Shown here piece by piece: positions 44,268 to 52,219 of a stretch of 52,219 bases of DNA (within the stretch, counting starts at the first letter, position 1; each line of letters begins with the position of its first letter). Source of the stretch: Methylomonas sp. (GTDB lineage Bacteria > Pseudomonadota > Gammaproteobacteria > Methylococcales > Methylomonadaceae); assembly GCA_026988155.1 (NCBI GenBank), contig JALSLW010000091.1:1-52219 (forward strand), given 5' to 3'. A program made the position numbers and the translations under genes. The notes below the pieces were generated by a model, which worked only from the letters and a program-made list of their open reading frames with translations, was not told the DNA's origin and did no database searches.

Positions 44268-45977
44268 ATGTCAATAATAAAAAATAACAGACGTCAATTC
44301 CTGCAGCATACAGCTTTAGGATTAGCGGCAGCTACATTTCCCGGATTGCTGCTGGCAAACAAAGGGCAAGTCAAAAGCAGGCCCACCCCCGGCTTTAATC
44401 CAGATATAGAAATGCAAATGACGGCTCGGCAAGGCTATGTCCAGGTACTGAAAAGCGGCCCCAGAACGCGTGTACAAAAATTTTACGCAAAATTAATGAA
44501 GGGTCCCAAAAAGACCTTGCAACATTTAAAGGGCAATTACCTCGGTCCAATACTCAATTATGAGAAAGGTCAGAAAGTACGCATTTTTTTTAATAACGCT
44601 CTATCGGAACCTTCGATTATTCATTGGCACGGACTTCATGTACCACAAAAAAGCGATGGCCACCCTATGTATACCATTCAGCCGGGCGAGCAGTTTGTAT
44701 ATGAATTTGAAGTGATGAACCGGGCAGGAACCAGTTTTTATCATTCCCATACTCATGAACTGACGGCTGAACAGGTATATAAAGGCTTGGCTGGCATAAT
44801 TTATGTCACCGATGATGAAGAAAAGAAACTGAACTTGCCCAGTGGCGAATTTGACCTTCCTTTTGTATTGCAAGACAGAACGTTCAACAGTCGCAACCAA
44901 TTGATTTATTTACAAGGGATGCATGGGAGGATGACGGGCTTTTTAGGTGATACCATTTTAGTAAATGGCAAGCCTCATGCTGAGTTTTCTGTTAAATCTA
45001 GAGCCTATCGTTTTAGAGCGCTTAATGGTTCAAATTCAAGAATTTATAAAATGGGCTGGGACGATGGTACGCCTTTGACTGCCATTGGGACTGATGCAGG
45101 TCTATTGGAAAAGCCGGAAACCAGGCCTTATATAATGCTTGCCCCAGGAGAACGTATAGATCTATGGCTTGATTTCAGTGGACGGCCGGTTGGTTCAAAA
45201 CTGGTCATGTACAGTCTTCCCTATTCTGGTGCAATGCCGCCAATGGTTGAAAAAAGGCAAAAAAAGAAGAATGGCAGCAGCAAAGGGATGGGCATGATGG
45301 GGGGCGGCGGTCTAGCTCAGGGTGCTAAATTTCCAATTGCCACTTTTAATGTTACTGAAAAAGTAAGTGATTCCCCCAAACTCCCCAAACGATTAGTTAA
45401 GTTTAATAGACTGACTGAGCGTGATGTTGATAACGCAGACCATCCATTGCCTATTGCCATCTCTATGAAACCAATGAACCCCATGTTAAATGGTAAATCT
45501 TATTCGATGGAAAGGGTTATGGACTTTGAAAAAGTCCCCGTTGGCTCGATCAAAAAAATAAAGATTTTTCATGACCATGGAATGAAAAAAGATAAGCATG
45601 AAGAAGAGGGAAGTAACGGCAAGATGGATATGGGGGAATCAAAAAGCAATGGAATGGGCATGGGAGGCATGGGTATGATGGGCATGGGTGGAGGAATGGG
45701 CGGTGGCATGGCGCTATCTATGGCTCACCCGATCCATTTACATGGCCAGCAATATCAAATTATTTCCAGAAAAGCTGGCGGCATGCGCTTAGATGAATAT
45801 GCTACGGTAAAAGATGGCTTTATAGATACAGGCTGGAAAGATACTGTCTTAGTGATGCCTGGAGAAGAAATTGAAATAATTAAACCTTTTCAGGACTTTA
45901 AAGGTTTCTTCTTGTACCACTGTCATAACCTAGAGCATGAAGATTTGGGGATGATGCGACAGTTTTATATTTACTAA
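44268..45977 (+). CDS. Tat-exported multicopper oxidase with Met-rich segment (CueO/CopA-like)
   Basis: 569 aa. Twin-arginine signal (NNRRQFLQHTALGLAAATFPGLLLA). Copper ligands are in all four family motifs: HWHGLHVP, FYHSHTHE, HPIHLHGQQYQI and FLYHCHNLEHEDLGMM. A Gly/Met-rich tract (GMGMGGMGMMGMGGGMGGGM, about residues 462-481) sits just before the third motif, and a smaller one near residue 340. Such tracts capture Cu(I) in CueO/CopA-type oxidases. It is periplasmic, oxidises Cu(I) or phenolics, and is relevant to a copper-demanding methanotroph. GGAGGAAGG ribosome site. An aggggcga/tcgccc hairpin follows. Confidence 0.92.
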   Translation: MSIIKNNRRQFLQHTALGLAAATFPGLLLANKGQVKSRPTPGFNPDIEMQMTARQGYVQVLKSGPRTRVQKFYAKLMKGPKKTLQHLKGNYLGPILNYEKGQKVRIFFNNALSEPSIIHWHGLHVPQKSDGHPMYTIQPGEQFVYEFEVMNRAGTSFYHSHTHELTAEQVYKGLAGIIYVTDDEEKKLNLPSGEFDLPFVLQDRTFNSRNQLIYLQGMHGRMTGFLGDTILVNGKPHAEFSVKSRAYRFRALNGSNSRIYKMGWDDGTPLTAIGTDAGLLEKPETRPYIMLAPGERIDLWLDFSGRPVGSKLVMYSLPYSGAMPPMVEKRQKKKNGSSKGMGMMGGGGLAQGAKFPIATFNVTEKVSDSPKLPKRLVKFNRLTERDVDNADHPLPIAISMKPMNPMLNGKSYSMERVMDFEKVPVGSIKKIKIFHDHGMKKDKHEEEGSNGKMDMGESKSNGMGMGGMGMMGMGGGMGGGMALSMAHPIHLHGQQYQIISRKAGGMRLDEYATVKDGFIDTGWKDTVLVMPGEEIEIIKPFQDFKGFFLYHCHNLEHEDLGMMRQFYIY

Positions 45978-45993
45978 CAAACACTGTCACTAT

Positions 45994-46023
45994 GTAGGGG
46001 CGATCCTCTGTGGTCGCCCTATG
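45994..46023. repeat. GTAGGGGCGA...TCGCCC palindrome after the multicopper oxidase
   Basis: GGGGCGA pairs with TCGCCCT around the loop TCCTCTGTGG. It starts about 15 bp past the stop codon. The sequence type recurs in many bacterial intergenic regions and can act as a terminator, though no T-run follows. Confidence 0.5.
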
Positions 46024-46128
46024 CACAACCGATACTATAAAATGGGGGCACCTTAAGAAGCATATTCAAAATATGCAACGTATAATGGCCTTTTCTAAGC
46101 CATAGAACAGCCTGTCCATCGATAGCCC

Positions 46129-47061
46129 ATGTCAGTTTATACCCCTATTTACCATCAGCAATTACAAGAATTTTTAGAGCCATATTCATTAGGCACTTTA
46201 AAGCGGTTTTCAGGCATTCAGGCAGGAATAGAAAATACTAACTACAAGGTAACAACCTCACAGGGTGAATTTGTTTTAACCCTTTTTGAATCATTAACTG
46301 CTCAAGAACTCCCCCCATACCTGCAATTGCTAAACCATCTTAATCAATCCTGTTTTCCTGCACCCAAACCCCAGGCTTACGGGGAAAGTATTGTTATCAA
46401 TACGTTGGCTAACAAGCCTGCCGTGATATTTAATTGTCTAGCGGGTCACTCCATTGAAACACCATCAACAGCTCAATGTCAGGAAATAGGCGAGTACCTC
46501 GCCAAAATACACCTATTAAGTTCATCTTCTGGTTTTTATAAACAAAATTCAAAAAACCTAAAAGGCTGTCAACAGCTTTTTAATAGAATAAAACCTTATC
46601 TATCAAGACAGGATATCGAATTACTGGATTCTGAGTTAAGCTTTCAATCACTTTATCAGCTGCCTGCCATACCCAAAGGCATTATTCATGCTGATTTATT
46701 TAAAGATAATGTATTATTTCATCGAGGTCGAATCAGTGGCATTTTAGATTTTTATAATGCCTGTAACGATTGCTTTTTATTCGACATAGCAGTTACATGC
46801 AATGACTGGTGTGTAGAAAATGAATTCGTTGATCAGCAAAAAGTGAGGGCACTTTTATTGGGTTACCAGAGCATTAGGTTATTAAATAACGATGAAAAAG
46901 CACATTTAACTGTTTTTTTACGTCTGGCCGCTCTGCGTTTTTGGCTGTCTAGGCTAGAACACCAGCTTCATCCTATAGAGGGCGAGCTAACAACGGAAAA
47001 AGACCCTTTGGTTTTTCGGCGCCTGCTTGAATATCACAGAGCTGAGAGCTGTGCTTTATGA
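46129..47061 (+). CDS. thrB: Homoserine kinase (ThrB2, choline-kinase-like fold)
   Basis: 310 aa. RFSGIQAGIENTNYKVTTSQGEFVLTLFE at the N-terminus is the ThrB type II signature. The catalytic loop is GIIHADLFKDNVLF and the metal site ISGILDFYNAC. It phosphorylates homoserine in threonine synthesis. It overlaps the ABC ATPase gene by four bases. Confidence 0.94.
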   Translation: MSVYTPIYHQQLQEFLEPYSLGTLKRFSGIQAGIENTNYKVTTSQGEFVLTLFESLTAQELPPYLQLLNHLNQSCFPAPKPQAYGESIVINTLANKPAVIFNCLAGHSIETPSTAQCQEIGEYLAKIHLLSSSSGFYKQNSKNLKGCQQLFNRIKPYLSRQDIELLDSELSFQSLYQLPAIPKGIIHADLFKDNVLFHRGRISGILDFYNACNDCFLFDIAVTCNDWCVENEFVDQQKVRALLLGYQSIRLLNNDEKAHLTVFLRLAALRFWLSRLEHQLHPIEGELTTEKDPLVFRRLLEYHRAESCAL

Positions 47062-48044
47062 AAGAGGCTTATCAATTGAGCGATATTAGCTTTAGTTATG
47101 ATAAATCCCCAGCTCTATCAATTGAAAAACTAAAAATCCGTGTCAATAAAATAACCGCAATAATTGGCCCAAATGGCTGTGGAAAAAGCACGTTGCTTAA
47201 TCTACTAGCCTTCCTGCAAAATAGTCAGCAGGGACAGATCAGTTTTTTCTCTACCCCTGCAAGCAAAAAAAATGCACAGGATCTGATTAAACGAATTGCT
47301 TTTTTACCCCAAAAACCATATATGCTCAGAGGCTCTGTTACCAACAATCTGACTATACCTCTAAAATTTCACCAAATAAACCAAAATCGGCCAGAGAAAA
47401 TACAAAAAACCCTGGATCTGATGGGAATTGCACATCTTAGTCAGCTGCAAGCTAAAACTTTATCGGGAGGGGAGCAGCAAAAAGTCGCGTTAGCCCGTGC
47501 AATTATCACTGAACCGGAAGTACTGTTAATGGATGAACCTTTTAGCTATCTTGATCAAACCAGCGAACAGCTACTGGAAAGTTTCATCATTCATTTTGTA
47601 AAGGAACAGCATAAAACACTTATATTTAGCACTCATAACCGCTTGCAAGGCATTGCGCTGGCAGATGATGTTATTTCGTTAGTGCAGGGTAAAGTGACAA
47701 AATCCCCCCTGATCAATTTATTCAATGGATCAGTAAATGGCCAGCTATTTGATACTGGAAATATTAAAATCAGACTGGCTGACGCAACTCAAGACTATCA
47801 GCATGCTTCTATTGACCCTAATGAAATTGTAATATCAGCAACAGCATTGGTTTCTAGCATGCGGAATCAATATCAAGGAAAAGTCACTGCTATTGCTGAC
47901 GAAATGGGAAAAATAAGAGTAAGCGTATTGGCAGGTGAACTGTTTCAAGTAATTATTACCCCGGATGCGCTTAAAGAATTGAAAATTTCAATAGGAGACT
48001 TGCTTTGGGTTAATTTTAAATCTAACTCTGTTTTGATGTTTTAA
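47058..48044 (+). CDS. ABC transporter ATPase, tungstate/molybdate type (TupC-like)
   Basis: 328 aa. Walker A GPNGCGKSTLL (about residues 37-47), Q-loop FLPQKPYMLRGSV, signature LSGGEQQKVALARAI, Walker B VLLMDEPFSYLD, switch His STHNR. The C-terminal part (about 230-328) is TOBE-like (STMRNQYQGKVTAIADEMGKIRVSV-type SMRNQYQGKVTAI, LWVNFKSNSVLMF), as in ModC/TupC. The matching permease and binding protein are not adjacent. Instead the gene overlaps thrB by four bases, an unusual coupling. The substrate is inferred from the N-terminal Q-loop region and TOBE only. Confidence 0.82.
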   Translation: MKEAYQLSDISFSYDKSPALSIEKLKIRVNKITAIIGPNGCGKSTLLNLLAFLQNSQQGQISFFSTPASKKNAQDLIKRIAFLPQKPYMLRGSVTNNLTIPLKFHQINQNRPEKIQKTLDLMGIAHLSQLQAKTLSGGEQQKVALARAIITEPEVLLMDEPFSYLDQTSEQLLESFIIHFVKEQHKTLIFSTHNRLQGIALADDVISLVQGKVTKSPLINLFNGSVNGQLFDTGNIKIRLADATQDYQHASIDPNEIVISATALVSSMRNQYQGKVTAIADEMGKIRVSVLAGELFQVIITPDALKELKISIGDLLWVNFKSNSVLMF

Positions 48045-48093
48045 GTTTTATAGAATTACTCAAGAATAGGACAATGTTGCCGATAACTGTTTT

Positions 48094-48357
48094 ATGAAAA
48101 AGATAAAATTACCAAATCCTACTGTAATGATCTTCGGCGGACTAGGCGCCTTTTGGCTGGCTAACATTATTAATCCTGGGTTTAATCCAATAGGGGTAAT
48201 GATTTTAATGTTTATTCCCATTTTAATCATCGAGCTATTATATCCGCAGCCTGAACTGGAACAGCTGATAGAGCAGATTCATTACCGTTCTATTGAAAAA
48301 CAGGCCAAAGAAACCTCTGCACCAGATGGAGTGATTGAGGAAGAAGCTGAAGCATAG
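48094..48357 (+). CDS. Small membrane protein of unknown function
   Basis: 87 aa. Two hydrophobic helices (about residues 9-24 TVMIFGGLGAFWLANI and 31-48 GVMILMFIPILIIELLY). An acidic, helical cytoplasmic tail rich in Gln and Glu follows (PQPELEQLIEQIHYRSIEKQAKETSAPDGVIEEEAEA). The same layout is seen in short membrane anchors. No family recognised. Confidence 0.6.
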   Translation: MKKIKLPNPTVMIFGGLGAFWLANIINPGFNPIGVMILMFIPILIIELLYPQPELEQLIEQIHYRSIEKQAKETSAPDGVIEEEAEA

Positions 48358-48513
48358 CAGTTTTCTTTTTTGGTGCAGGGGGAAATGCAAACCCCGAGAA
48401 AATATCTGTTATAATTTTTCAAGGTCGCATCTATCCTCTTATTTTCATAGGATTACGGCTAGCCAACAGAATTTAACGTTAACTAGATATTTTTACACCT
48501 AAATAAAGGGATT

Positions 48514-49938
48514 ATGAAACTTATACCCGTAATAATGAGCGGAGGAGCCGGGTCTCGTCTTTGGCCCGTCTCACGAGAGCAGCACCCTAAACCATTTATT
48601 CGGCTATCTGATGGAAAAAGCATGCTGCAGCATGCCTGGCTACGGGGCACTGCTTTCTCAAATGTACCGGAAGTTATTACAGTGACTAATCGGGAGCTTT
48701 TCTTTAAAACTGAAGATGATTATCAGGAAATCAATGGCAAGAGCGGGCAATTGATTAACAACAGTTACATTTTAGAACCGTTTGGAAGAAATACGGCACC
48801 TGCAGTGACAGCAGCGGCATTACGTGTGACGGAAGAACATGGTGAAGATGCCCTGCTGTTAGTGTTAGCCGCTGATCACCTAATCGCAGATCAAGCGGCC
48901 TTCTCCCATGCAGTTGCTCAGGCTAGTGACCTGGCCTCCGAAGGTAAACTTGTTACTTTTGGCATTCAGCCAGAAGGTCCTGAAACAGGCTATGGTTATA
49001 TTGAGTCGGAAGGAAACTCAGTACTTCGGTTCGTAGAAAAGCCAACTCTAGAAAAAGCAAAAAGCTATGTTGAGTCGGGGCATTATCTATGGAATTCAGG
49101 TATGTTTTGCTTTTCTGCAGGAACCCTAATTAAAGAAATGGAAAAATATGCGTCAGAAATTCTTGCCAGTACGCGCACCTGCCTGGAACAGTCAAAAAAG
49201 GCAATTGGCGAAGGCTTTACTCAAATTCAGTTAAATGCAGAGCTATTTGCCAAGGTACCTGATGATTCGATTGATTATGCAGTCATGGAAAAGTCTGATA
49301 ATGTTGCCGTAGTTCCCTGTGATATTGGTTGGAGTGACATTGGTTCCTGGAGTGCGTTAGGAGACCTTACAGAAGTCAATGAAGACGGCAACCGAATTGA
49401 TGGCGAAGCACTGCTGCACCAGGTTACGAATTGCTATATTAAAAGTGATAAGCGCGTTGTTGGCATGGTGGGTGTAGATAATCTTATTATCGTTGATACG
49501 CCTGATGCATTGCTGGTGGCAGACCGAGACAGTTCGCAAAATGTAAAGCACCTTTATGCACAGCTTAAAGTTCAAGGACATGATGCATATAAATTTCATA
49601 ATTCAGTTAAACGCCCCTGGGGCAGCTACACTGTATTAGATAACTGCAAAAACTTCAAAATAAAAAGGATAGAGGTGAAACTCGGCGGAATCCTCAGCCT
49701 GCAATTGCATAAACAACGCTGTGAACACTGGGTCGTTGTGAATGGAGAGGCAAAAGTAACAAATGATGATCAAGAGCTATTTATTAAAACCAATGAGTCT
49801 ACCTATATTCAGGCTGGGCATAAGCATCGATTGGAAAATGTAGGAAAGACTGTGTTAGTGATGATAGAAGTTCAGACAGGTGATTATTTAGGAGAAGATG
49901 ACATTATCCGGTTTGAGGATCATTACGGTCGTATTTAA
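48514..49938 (+). CDS. manC: Mannose-1-phosphate guanylyltransferase / mannose-6-phosphate isomerase
   Basis: 474 aa. Nucleotidyltransferase part (1-340): IPVIMSGGAGSRLWPVSREQHPKPF, FGRNTAPAV, GYGYIE, FVEKP. The cupin phosphomannose-isomerase part (345-474) starts at RPWGSYTVLD and carries the metal ligands in SLQLHKQRCEHWVVVNGEAKVT, ending IRFEDHYGR. It makes GDP-mannose for exopolysaccharide, O-antigen or alginate-like polymers. It is the only exopolysaccharide gene here, so it is probably a stand-alone supply enzyme. Confidence 0.96.
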   Translation: MKLIPVIMSGGAGSRLWPVSREQHPKPFIRLSDGKSMLQHAWLRGTAFSNVPEVITVTNRELFFKTEDDYQEINGKSGQLINNSYILEPFGRNTAPAVTAAALRVTEEHGEDALLLVLAADHLIADQAAFSHAVAQASDLASEGKLVTFGIQPEGPETGYGYIESEGNSVLRFVEKPTLEKAKSYVESGHYLWNSGMFCFSAGTLIKEMEKYASEILASTRTCLEQSKKAIGEGFTQIQLNAELFAKVPDDSIDYAVMEKSDNVAVVPCDIGWSDIGSWSALGDLTEVNEDGNRIDGEALLHQVTNCYIKSDKRVVGMVGVDNLIIVDTPDALLVADRDSSQNVKHLYAQLKVQGHDAYKFHNSVKRPWGSYTVLDNCKNFKIKRIEVKLGGILSLQLHKQRCEHWVVVNGEAKVTNDDQELFIKTNESTYIQAGHKHRLENVGKTVLVMIEVQTGDYLGEDDIIRFEDHYGRI

Positions 49939-50007
49939 CCTTCTTGCCTTAAATGTTGATTGCCTCGGTTTTCATCATTGATGATATTGATATAATATAA
50001 ATATATA

Positions 50008-50041
50008 TAGCATATTACTGAAAATAGCATATTACTGAAAA
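50008..50041. repeat. 17-bp tandem duplication
   Basis: TAGCATATTACTGAAAA occurs twice head to tail in the 462-bp gap between manC and the DUF4214 gene. It is AT-rich with no known function; the rest of the gap holds the DUF4214 gene's leader and no other gene. Confidence 0.7.
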
Positions 50042-50339
50042 TAGAATATAGCCAAAATTTTCTATGTTCCCAAAATAATGTCCATATTTTTTACATAGAA
50101 CATCGGCTTTAAAATTAAGATACTTATAAAACAATTACTTATATAATTGGTGTGATTTATGCTTGTAATTTAACCATATCCGATTAGAACTGCTTCGAAA
50201 TATTGGATTGCGCATTTTGGTCTTTGAAAAACAGTAAAGGCTGAGCGATAACAGCATTGAAAAATGAATCTTTAAATAATTGCGATTCACAACTTAGGCG
50301 ATGCGCGCCAAACGATTTATATTTTTGTTACAATGAACG

Positions 50340-50364
50340 AATAAGGTCTTCAACGCCTTATTTT
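50340..50364 (+). promoter_or_regulatory. Stem-loop in the DUF4214 gene leader
   Basis: AATAAGG (50340-50346) pairs with CCTTATT (50356-50362) and is followed by T-rich sequence, 36 bp ahead of the ATG. A TACAAT -10 lies just upstream (about 50330). The structure is terminator-like, so it may attenuate expression or end a short leader RNA. A good AAAGGAA ribosome site follows it. Confidence 0.4.
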
Positions 50365-50400
50365 TATTTGATAATAAGGTTATTTTAAAGGAATTTATAA

Positions 50401-51882
50401 ATGAAAAAACTATCTAAAGCATTTGTTTGCAGCGCTCTTGTTTTGTCAAGCGGGCTAATTTCACAGACTGCAAGTGCAGCCTCGTCCGGCAATGGCGATT
50501 TGGTTGCTAACGCTAAAGAATCACAACCCATAAATAAAGATTTAGCAACTCCAATACTAAATCAAATTGAATTTATTAAGCGTTTTTATCAAAACATTTT
50601 AAACAGGCCGGCTGATCAGAAGGGCATGAGCTTTTGGCTAAAGCAAATGCAATCGACATCTGGCGCCAGTGTTACCCTTGACTTTTTTAAAACTGATGAG
50701 TATCTCAAGTTACAATTAAATGACTCTGAGTTTATTGATATTCTATATTCTACTTTATTTGGACGGGAGGCTGATGAAGGTGGACATAAATACTGGATGG
50801 CTGAACTTGAAGCAGGCAAATTAAGGGATGTGGTTATTTCCGGTTTTTTAGTCAGTCAGGAATTTCAGGCACTTGCCGATAAGTTTGGTGTGATTGCTCT
50901 CGATGAAGACAGCAGCAAACGGATTCAGATAAACAGTTTCGTCCAGCGCTTTTACAAATTAGTACTTGATAGAGATGCGGATGAAGAGGGGTTTAATTAT
51001 TGGTCTTCTCATTTGTCTTCCGGAAAAGAAACGGGTGGCGAAATAGCCACAGGCTTTTTTAATAGCTCAGAGTTTTTGAGCAGAAAGACCTCAGACAGTG
51101 ACTTTACCAATATTCTTTACCGTGCATTTTTTGATAGAGAAGCTGATGCCACAGGCAAAAACTACTGGATGACCCTGTTATCAAGAGGTGGCAGTCGACA
51201 GAGTATTATCGATGGCTTTATTGCCAGCAGAGAGTTCACTGATCTAGCTGCAAAATTTGGGATTTTAGCCAGCCGAGAAAAATTCACTGCTGAAATGCTA
51301 CAAAATAAAACATTTTATTTTGTTAAAAAGAATGAGATACAAAGATTTGAAAGAACTTTTCAAGAATCTAGCTATCAATCTATTGAGCAAGGTGGCAGTA
51401 CGGATAACGGTACCTTTTCCATAAATGATAAAGGTTCTTTGGTTTTAGATGGCGGCCAAACCTTATTGACAATTGTATCTACTCCAAATGATGACTTCCT
51501 TCAGGTAACTGAAGTTGAAAGTGATAATGGGCAAGTTAGCAATTTAAGAATGTACTTTGATGAAAGCAAAGCAGATGAATATTATAATTCTCTGGTGAAC
51601 ACTCAAGGTGGCGAAATAGCCTGTACATCTGATAACTTTACTTCTGCAATTTTAAACTCAATCCAGTCGGGCATGACTTTAGAGCAGGTCAATCAAACTA
51701 TTGGGTGTACTTTTAATGCTGGAGATACTGTCAGATCTCCGGATGGGGTGGTAGTCTATAGCTGGAAAATGCTTACTCCACAAGTTAAGTTTATAGATGT
51801 ATTTTTTGATGGTGAGGGTAATTTCGCAACCCCAATTGTGACTGATCAGGGCAGTCTTCTCACTCGCCCATATGGCTTTTAA
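50401..51882 (+). CDS. Secreted protein with repeated DUF4214 domains
   Basis: 493 aa. Sec signal peptide (cleavage after ASAA, about residue 27). Two DUF4214 units, each a pair of related helical repeats: FIKRFYQNILNRPADQKGMSFWLKQM and IDILYSTLFGREADEGGHKYWMAELEAG, then VQRFYKLVLDRDADEEGFNYWSSHL and NILYRAFFDREADATGKNYWMTLLSRGG. They span about residues 52-295. The C-terminal part is beta-rich and ends in a BLIP/SmpA-like segment (SIQSGMTLEQVNQTIGCTF ... YSWKM), about residues 410-470. DUF4214 often occurs in surface-layer and type I-secreted proteins. Function unknown. Strong AAAGGAA ribosome site. Confidence 0.85.
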   Translation: MKKLSKAFVCSALVLSSGLISQTASAASSGNGDLVANAKESQPINKDLATPILNQIEFIKRFYQNILNRPADQKGMSFWLKQMQSTSGASVTLDFFKTDEYLKLQLNDSEFIDILYSTLFGREADEGGHKYWMAELEAGKLRDVVISGFLVSQEFQALADKFGVIALDEDSSKRIQINSFVQRFYKLVLDRDADEEGFNYWSSHLSSGKETGGEIATGFFNSSEFLSRKTSDSDFTNILYRAFFDREADATGKNYWMTLLSRGGSRQSIIDGFIASREFTDLAAKFGILASREKFTAEMLQNKTFYFVKKNEIQRFERTFQESSYQSIEQGGSTDNGTFSINDKGSLVLDGGQTLLTIVSTPNDDFLQVTEVESDNGQVSNLRMYFDESKADEYYNSLVNTQGGEIACTSDNFTSAILNSIQSGMTLEQVNQTIGCTFNAGDTVRSPDGVVVYSWKMLTPQVKFIDVFFDGEGNFATPIVTDQGSLLTRPYGF

Positions 51883-52196
51883 ATAGATGCAAGGCTAGGT
51901 CAGCTTATTACAAAAATAAGATAATCTAATTTGGCATTTAAACAAAGAATAATCAGTTGGGTTCGGAATTAAAAACCGTGAACAACTGATTTTCTGGGTT
52001 TAGATCAACAGCGTTTTTCAAACATATTATTAATCATATCTGGTTTATTATTTCATTTTTTTTACCCCCCCCCTTTTTTTTATTGCTCGTTTCAGGTTTT
52101 GTTTTTCCATATTTAAGCTATTGCAAATAAAGTATGAATTATTAACCGTATTTTGAATCATATCCTTATCAAATGGCTTGATAAATAGGTGCAAAA
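51883..52196. other. Gap with a nine-C homopolymer
   Basis: No supportable gene. Contains a run of nine C (52065-52073) immediately followed by eight T. No terminator stem is clearly visible after the DUF4214 gene. Confidence 0.5.
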
Positions 52197-52219
52197 ATGA
52201 AGAGGCTGATAACTGAAAA
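52197..52219 (+). CDS. Possible start of a gene running off the window
   Basis: ATG 52197 with AGGTG seven bases upstream opens a frame MKRLITE to the window edge. Too short to identify. Confidence 0.3.

Overview
The window looks like a chromosomal segment of an AT-rich (roughly 40% GC by eye) gammaproteobacterium. The gene set fits a Methylococcales-type methanotroph: RdgC, YjgA/DarP, a YicC-Gmk pair, Mrp antiporter genes, VPLPA/PEP-CTERM-type secreted proteins, a flavocytochrome c sulfide dehydrogenase-like flavoprotein, and many nested palindromic intergenic repeats. The lineage is inferred; no marker gene of methane oxidation is present.

Layout. 1-2.7 kb: end of an acidic-tailed protein, an FccB/SoxF-like flavoprotein, a small ORF cut off from its ribosome site by a palindromic repeat, and a secreted protein. 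3.4-4.8 kb: a TPR protein and a membrane protein (minus strand). 4.9-14.7 kb: an OmpR-type response regulator and sensor kinase, a small membrane peptide, the complete mrpABCDEFG operon, a PsiE-like membrane protein and an alpha-carbonic anhydrase lipoprotein. 15-20.6 kb: two small exported proteins, metG, hcp, an RnfB-like ferredoxin and tRNA-Arg(CCG). 21-28 kb (minus): an isolated M41 (FtsH-type) peptidase domain, recB without recC or recD, and a secreted beta-helix/FN3 protein. 29-35 kb: DarP, a hypoxanthine-DNA glycosylase, RdgC, two L,D-transpeptidases flanking a Braun-type lipoprotein, and phosphoglucomutase. 35.5-42.6 kb: a VPLPA-CTERM protein, a NahK-like kinase with rdgB and rph, a Ser/Thr kinase, yicC-gmk, an RRM protein and a YchJ protein. 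42.7-52.2 kb: an M23 peptidase, folA, a Met-rich multicopper oxidase, thrB with a tungstate-type ABC ATPase, manC, and a DUF4214 secreted protein.

The main signal is regulatory. A tandem heptamer (TTGAAAG-N4-TTGAAAG, 11-bp period) occurs three times. Each copy lies exactly 10 bp upstream of a good -10 hexamer, the geometry of PhoB/PmrA-class boxes. The copies precede (i) the membrane-protein gene divergent from the response regulator, (ii) the small peptide ahead of mrp, and (iii) psiE-carbonic anhydrase. This predicts a coherent ion/pH/bicarbonate regulon for the two-component system.

A second regulatory signal is an exact-consensus sigma-54 promoter at 21843-21858, preceded by a perfect 9-bp dyad. 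It points into a stretch with no recognised plus-strand gene and ends at a terminator-like hairpin, so it is a candidate sigma-54-dependent small RNA or recB antisense RNA. Close by, a strong minus-strand terminator sits inside the apparent leader of the M41 peptidase gene. At least five families of 90-250 bp nested palindromic elements fill the larger gaps, and one appears to have broken a gene.
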